Shown: positions 62,763-64,000 of the stretch, piece after piece | Layout: each line of letters starts with the position of its first letter | How positions within the stretch are numbered: position 1 is the first letter of the stretch | Origin: JASHUC01 sp963849095 | GTDB taxonomy: Bacteria > Pseudomonadota > Gammaproteobacteria > Steroidobacterales > Steroidobacteraceae | Assembly: GCA_963849095.1 (NCBI GenBank) | Contig: CAWKGA010000001.1 | Coordinates: forward strand, 682,001-746,000 | DNA: 64,000 nt | Reading direction: 5' to 3' | Notes under the pieces: generated by a model | What the model saw: only the letters and a program-made list of their open reading frames with translations | Database searches by the model: none | Told to the model about the DNA's origin: nothing | Translations under genes and position numbers: made by a program

Positions 62763-64000
62763 GTGTTCCGGACTCGACCCTGAGCGTCGATGAGGAGAGC
62801 CCCTGGCTGGGCCTCGCCTCCTTCACCGAGGAGACACGCGCGTACTTCTTCGGGCGCGAGGGGGAAGTCGCCGAGCTCGAGCGACGGGTGCAGAGGAAGC
62901 TCCTGACCGTCCTCTTCGGCAAGTCGGGCCTGGGGAAGACCTCGATCCTGCGAGCAGGGCTCGTCCCCGGATTACGCGCCCGGGGGTACTTCCCGGTTTA
63001 CCTGCGGATCGACTACGGGCGCGACAGCCCCGAGCCGGCCGAGCAAATCAAGCAGGGCATCGGCAAGGCCGCCGCCAGTGGGGAGTGGACGCAGACCGGA
63101 GTGGCGGCTCCGGGGGAGTCGATCTGGGAGTTTCTGCACCACCGGGATGAGGTGCTGAAGGACGAATCGGGCAGCACGCTCATTCCGCTTCTGATCTTTG
63201 ACCAGTTCGAGGAGCTCTTCACGCTCGCGCAGAGCGATGAGTTCGGCCGAGCCCGCGCAGCGCGGTTCGTCGAAGAGCTTGCGGACCTCGTCGAGAACCG
63301 TCCCCCGAAGGCTCTCGAGGCGAAGCTGGATACCGACGAGCGCATCGCCGAGCGCTTCGACTTCTCGCGCAGCGACTACCGGGTGGTGATCGCGCTGCGG
63401 GAGGACTATCTCGCCCCGCTCGAGAGCTTGAAGAAAGTGATGCCGGCGCTGTCGCAGAACCGGCTGCGCCTCGCGCCGATGACCGGGAGCCAAGCCCTGG
63501 AGGCGGTGCTGCGCCCCGGCAAGCACCTGGTATCCGAGGAGGTGGCGGAGGCCATCGTGCGGTTCGTGGCGGGCGGTGCGGAACTGGCCAACGCCGAAGT
63601 CGAGCCCTCGCTGCTGAGCCTGATCTGCCGCGAGCTCAACGAGCAGCGGATTGCGCAAAACCGATCGGAGATCTCCCAGGACCTGCTCGCCGGCTCGCAC
63701 GAAACGATCCTGAGCAACTTCTACGAGCGCAGCCTCTCGGACCAACCCGAGTCGGTGCGGCGGATCATCGAGGATGACCTGCTGACGGAGTCGGGGTACC
63801 GGGAAAACCTCTCCGAGGAGAGCCTGCTGAAGCGGTTCCAGGCCGCGGGGGCCGCCCCCGATGGGCTCGCCAAGCTCGTCAACCGGCGACTCCTTCGGAT
63901 CGAGGAGCGGCTGGACGTTCGCCGCGTCGAGCTCACGCACGATGTGCTTACCGGGGTCGTCAAGGCGAGCCGGGATCAGCGTCACCAGCGGGAGGCGAGA
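62759..64000 (+). CDS. STAND-type NTPase (nSTAND1-like), 3' end outside window
   Basis: The 414 visible codons run off the window. Start ATG 62759 overlaps the SIR2-TIR stop. The nSTAND1 opening SPWLGLASFTEETRAYFFGREGEVAEL is followed by Walker A GKSGLGKTS (residues 54-62), Walker B LIFDQFEELF (ending at 154), a winged-helix-like region, and ELTHDVLTGVVKASRDQR at the cut. In this family a repeat sensor (WD40 or TPR) usually follows; it is not visible here. Predicted role: the sensor/switch that controls the SIR2-TIR effector. Confidence 0.87.
   Translation, partial: MSVPDSTLSVDEESPWLGLASFTEETRAYFFGREGEVAELERRVQRKLLTVLFGKSGLGKTSILRAGLVPGLRARGYFPVYLRIDYGRDSPEPAEQIKQGIGKAAASGEWTQTGVAAPGESIWEFLHHRDEVLKDESGSTLIPLLIFDQFEELFTLAQSDEFGRARAARFVEELADLVENRPPKALEAKLDTDERIAERFDFSRSDYRVVIALREDYLAPLESLKKVMPALSQNRLRLAPMTGSQALEAVLRPGKHLVSEEVAEAIVRFVAGGAELANAEVEPSLLSLICRELNEQRIAQNRSEISQDLLAGSHETILSNFYERSLSDQPESVRRIIEDDLLTESGYRENLSEESLLKRFQAAGAAPDGLAKLVNRRLLRIEERLDVRRVELTHDVLTGVVKASRDQRHQREAR

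Overview
The window comes from a high-GC Gammaproteobacterium. Evidence: a fimV-truA-accD-folC-SPOR-cvpA-purF gene string, E. coli-length ParE/ParC, an efp/epmA/epmB lysylation set, an EnvZ/OmpR pair, prmB-aroC, and a Pro-Arg-His tRNA cluster. A hopanoid cluster with hpnI/J/K and a single-enzyme squalene synthase suggests a Steroidobacteraceae/Nevskiales-type relative, but genus cannot be read from sequence alone.

Layout. 1-1865: end of an Fe-S oxidoreductase/DUF3501 operon. 1969-6113: parE-parC. 6306-20739: hopanoid and isoprenoid block. On the + strand lie squalene synthase, shc, hpnG and hpnA; on the - strand hpnI-hpnJ-hpnK-hpnL; then on + idi-hpnH-ispA-dxs. Together these cover DXP synthesis, IPP isomerisation, FPP, squalene, hopene, adenosylhopane, ribosylhopane and, by family knowledge, BHT-cyclitol ether. 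20769-22822: a degenerate FimX-like c-di-GMP protein. 22927-27130: epmB, efp, epmA, psd and a SCO1 gene. 27129-29178: prmB-aroC. 29540-39745: fimV-truA-accD-folC-SPOR-cvpA-purF-glycerate kinase. 39733-43873: pseudo-receiver Ser/Thr kinase, miaE, ompR, envZ. 43870-51331: lpxH and a secreted cyclophilin, gltX-cysS, then moxR-batD. 51409-51850: three tRNAs.

The right-hand 12 kb is accessory. The tRNA-His 3' end starts an island with at least two, probably three, att-like repeats: copy A (51840), hipBA with four operator-like boxes, copy B (53945) followed by an integrase N-terminal remnant, an amidase, and copy C (56235). Beyond it are a secreted bacterial homologue of animal CEMIP/TMEM2 (G8 domain plus beta-helix), a Tat-exported FAD oxidase, and, cut by the window end, a SIR2-TIR protein translationally coupled to a STAND NTPase. 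This last pair is the best candidate for a new (probably antiphage) system.

Two otherwise good genes, ispA and the FimX-like gene, are each broken by a one-base loss in a G/C homopolymer. Base-calling error is the leading explanation, because ispA is expected to be needed.
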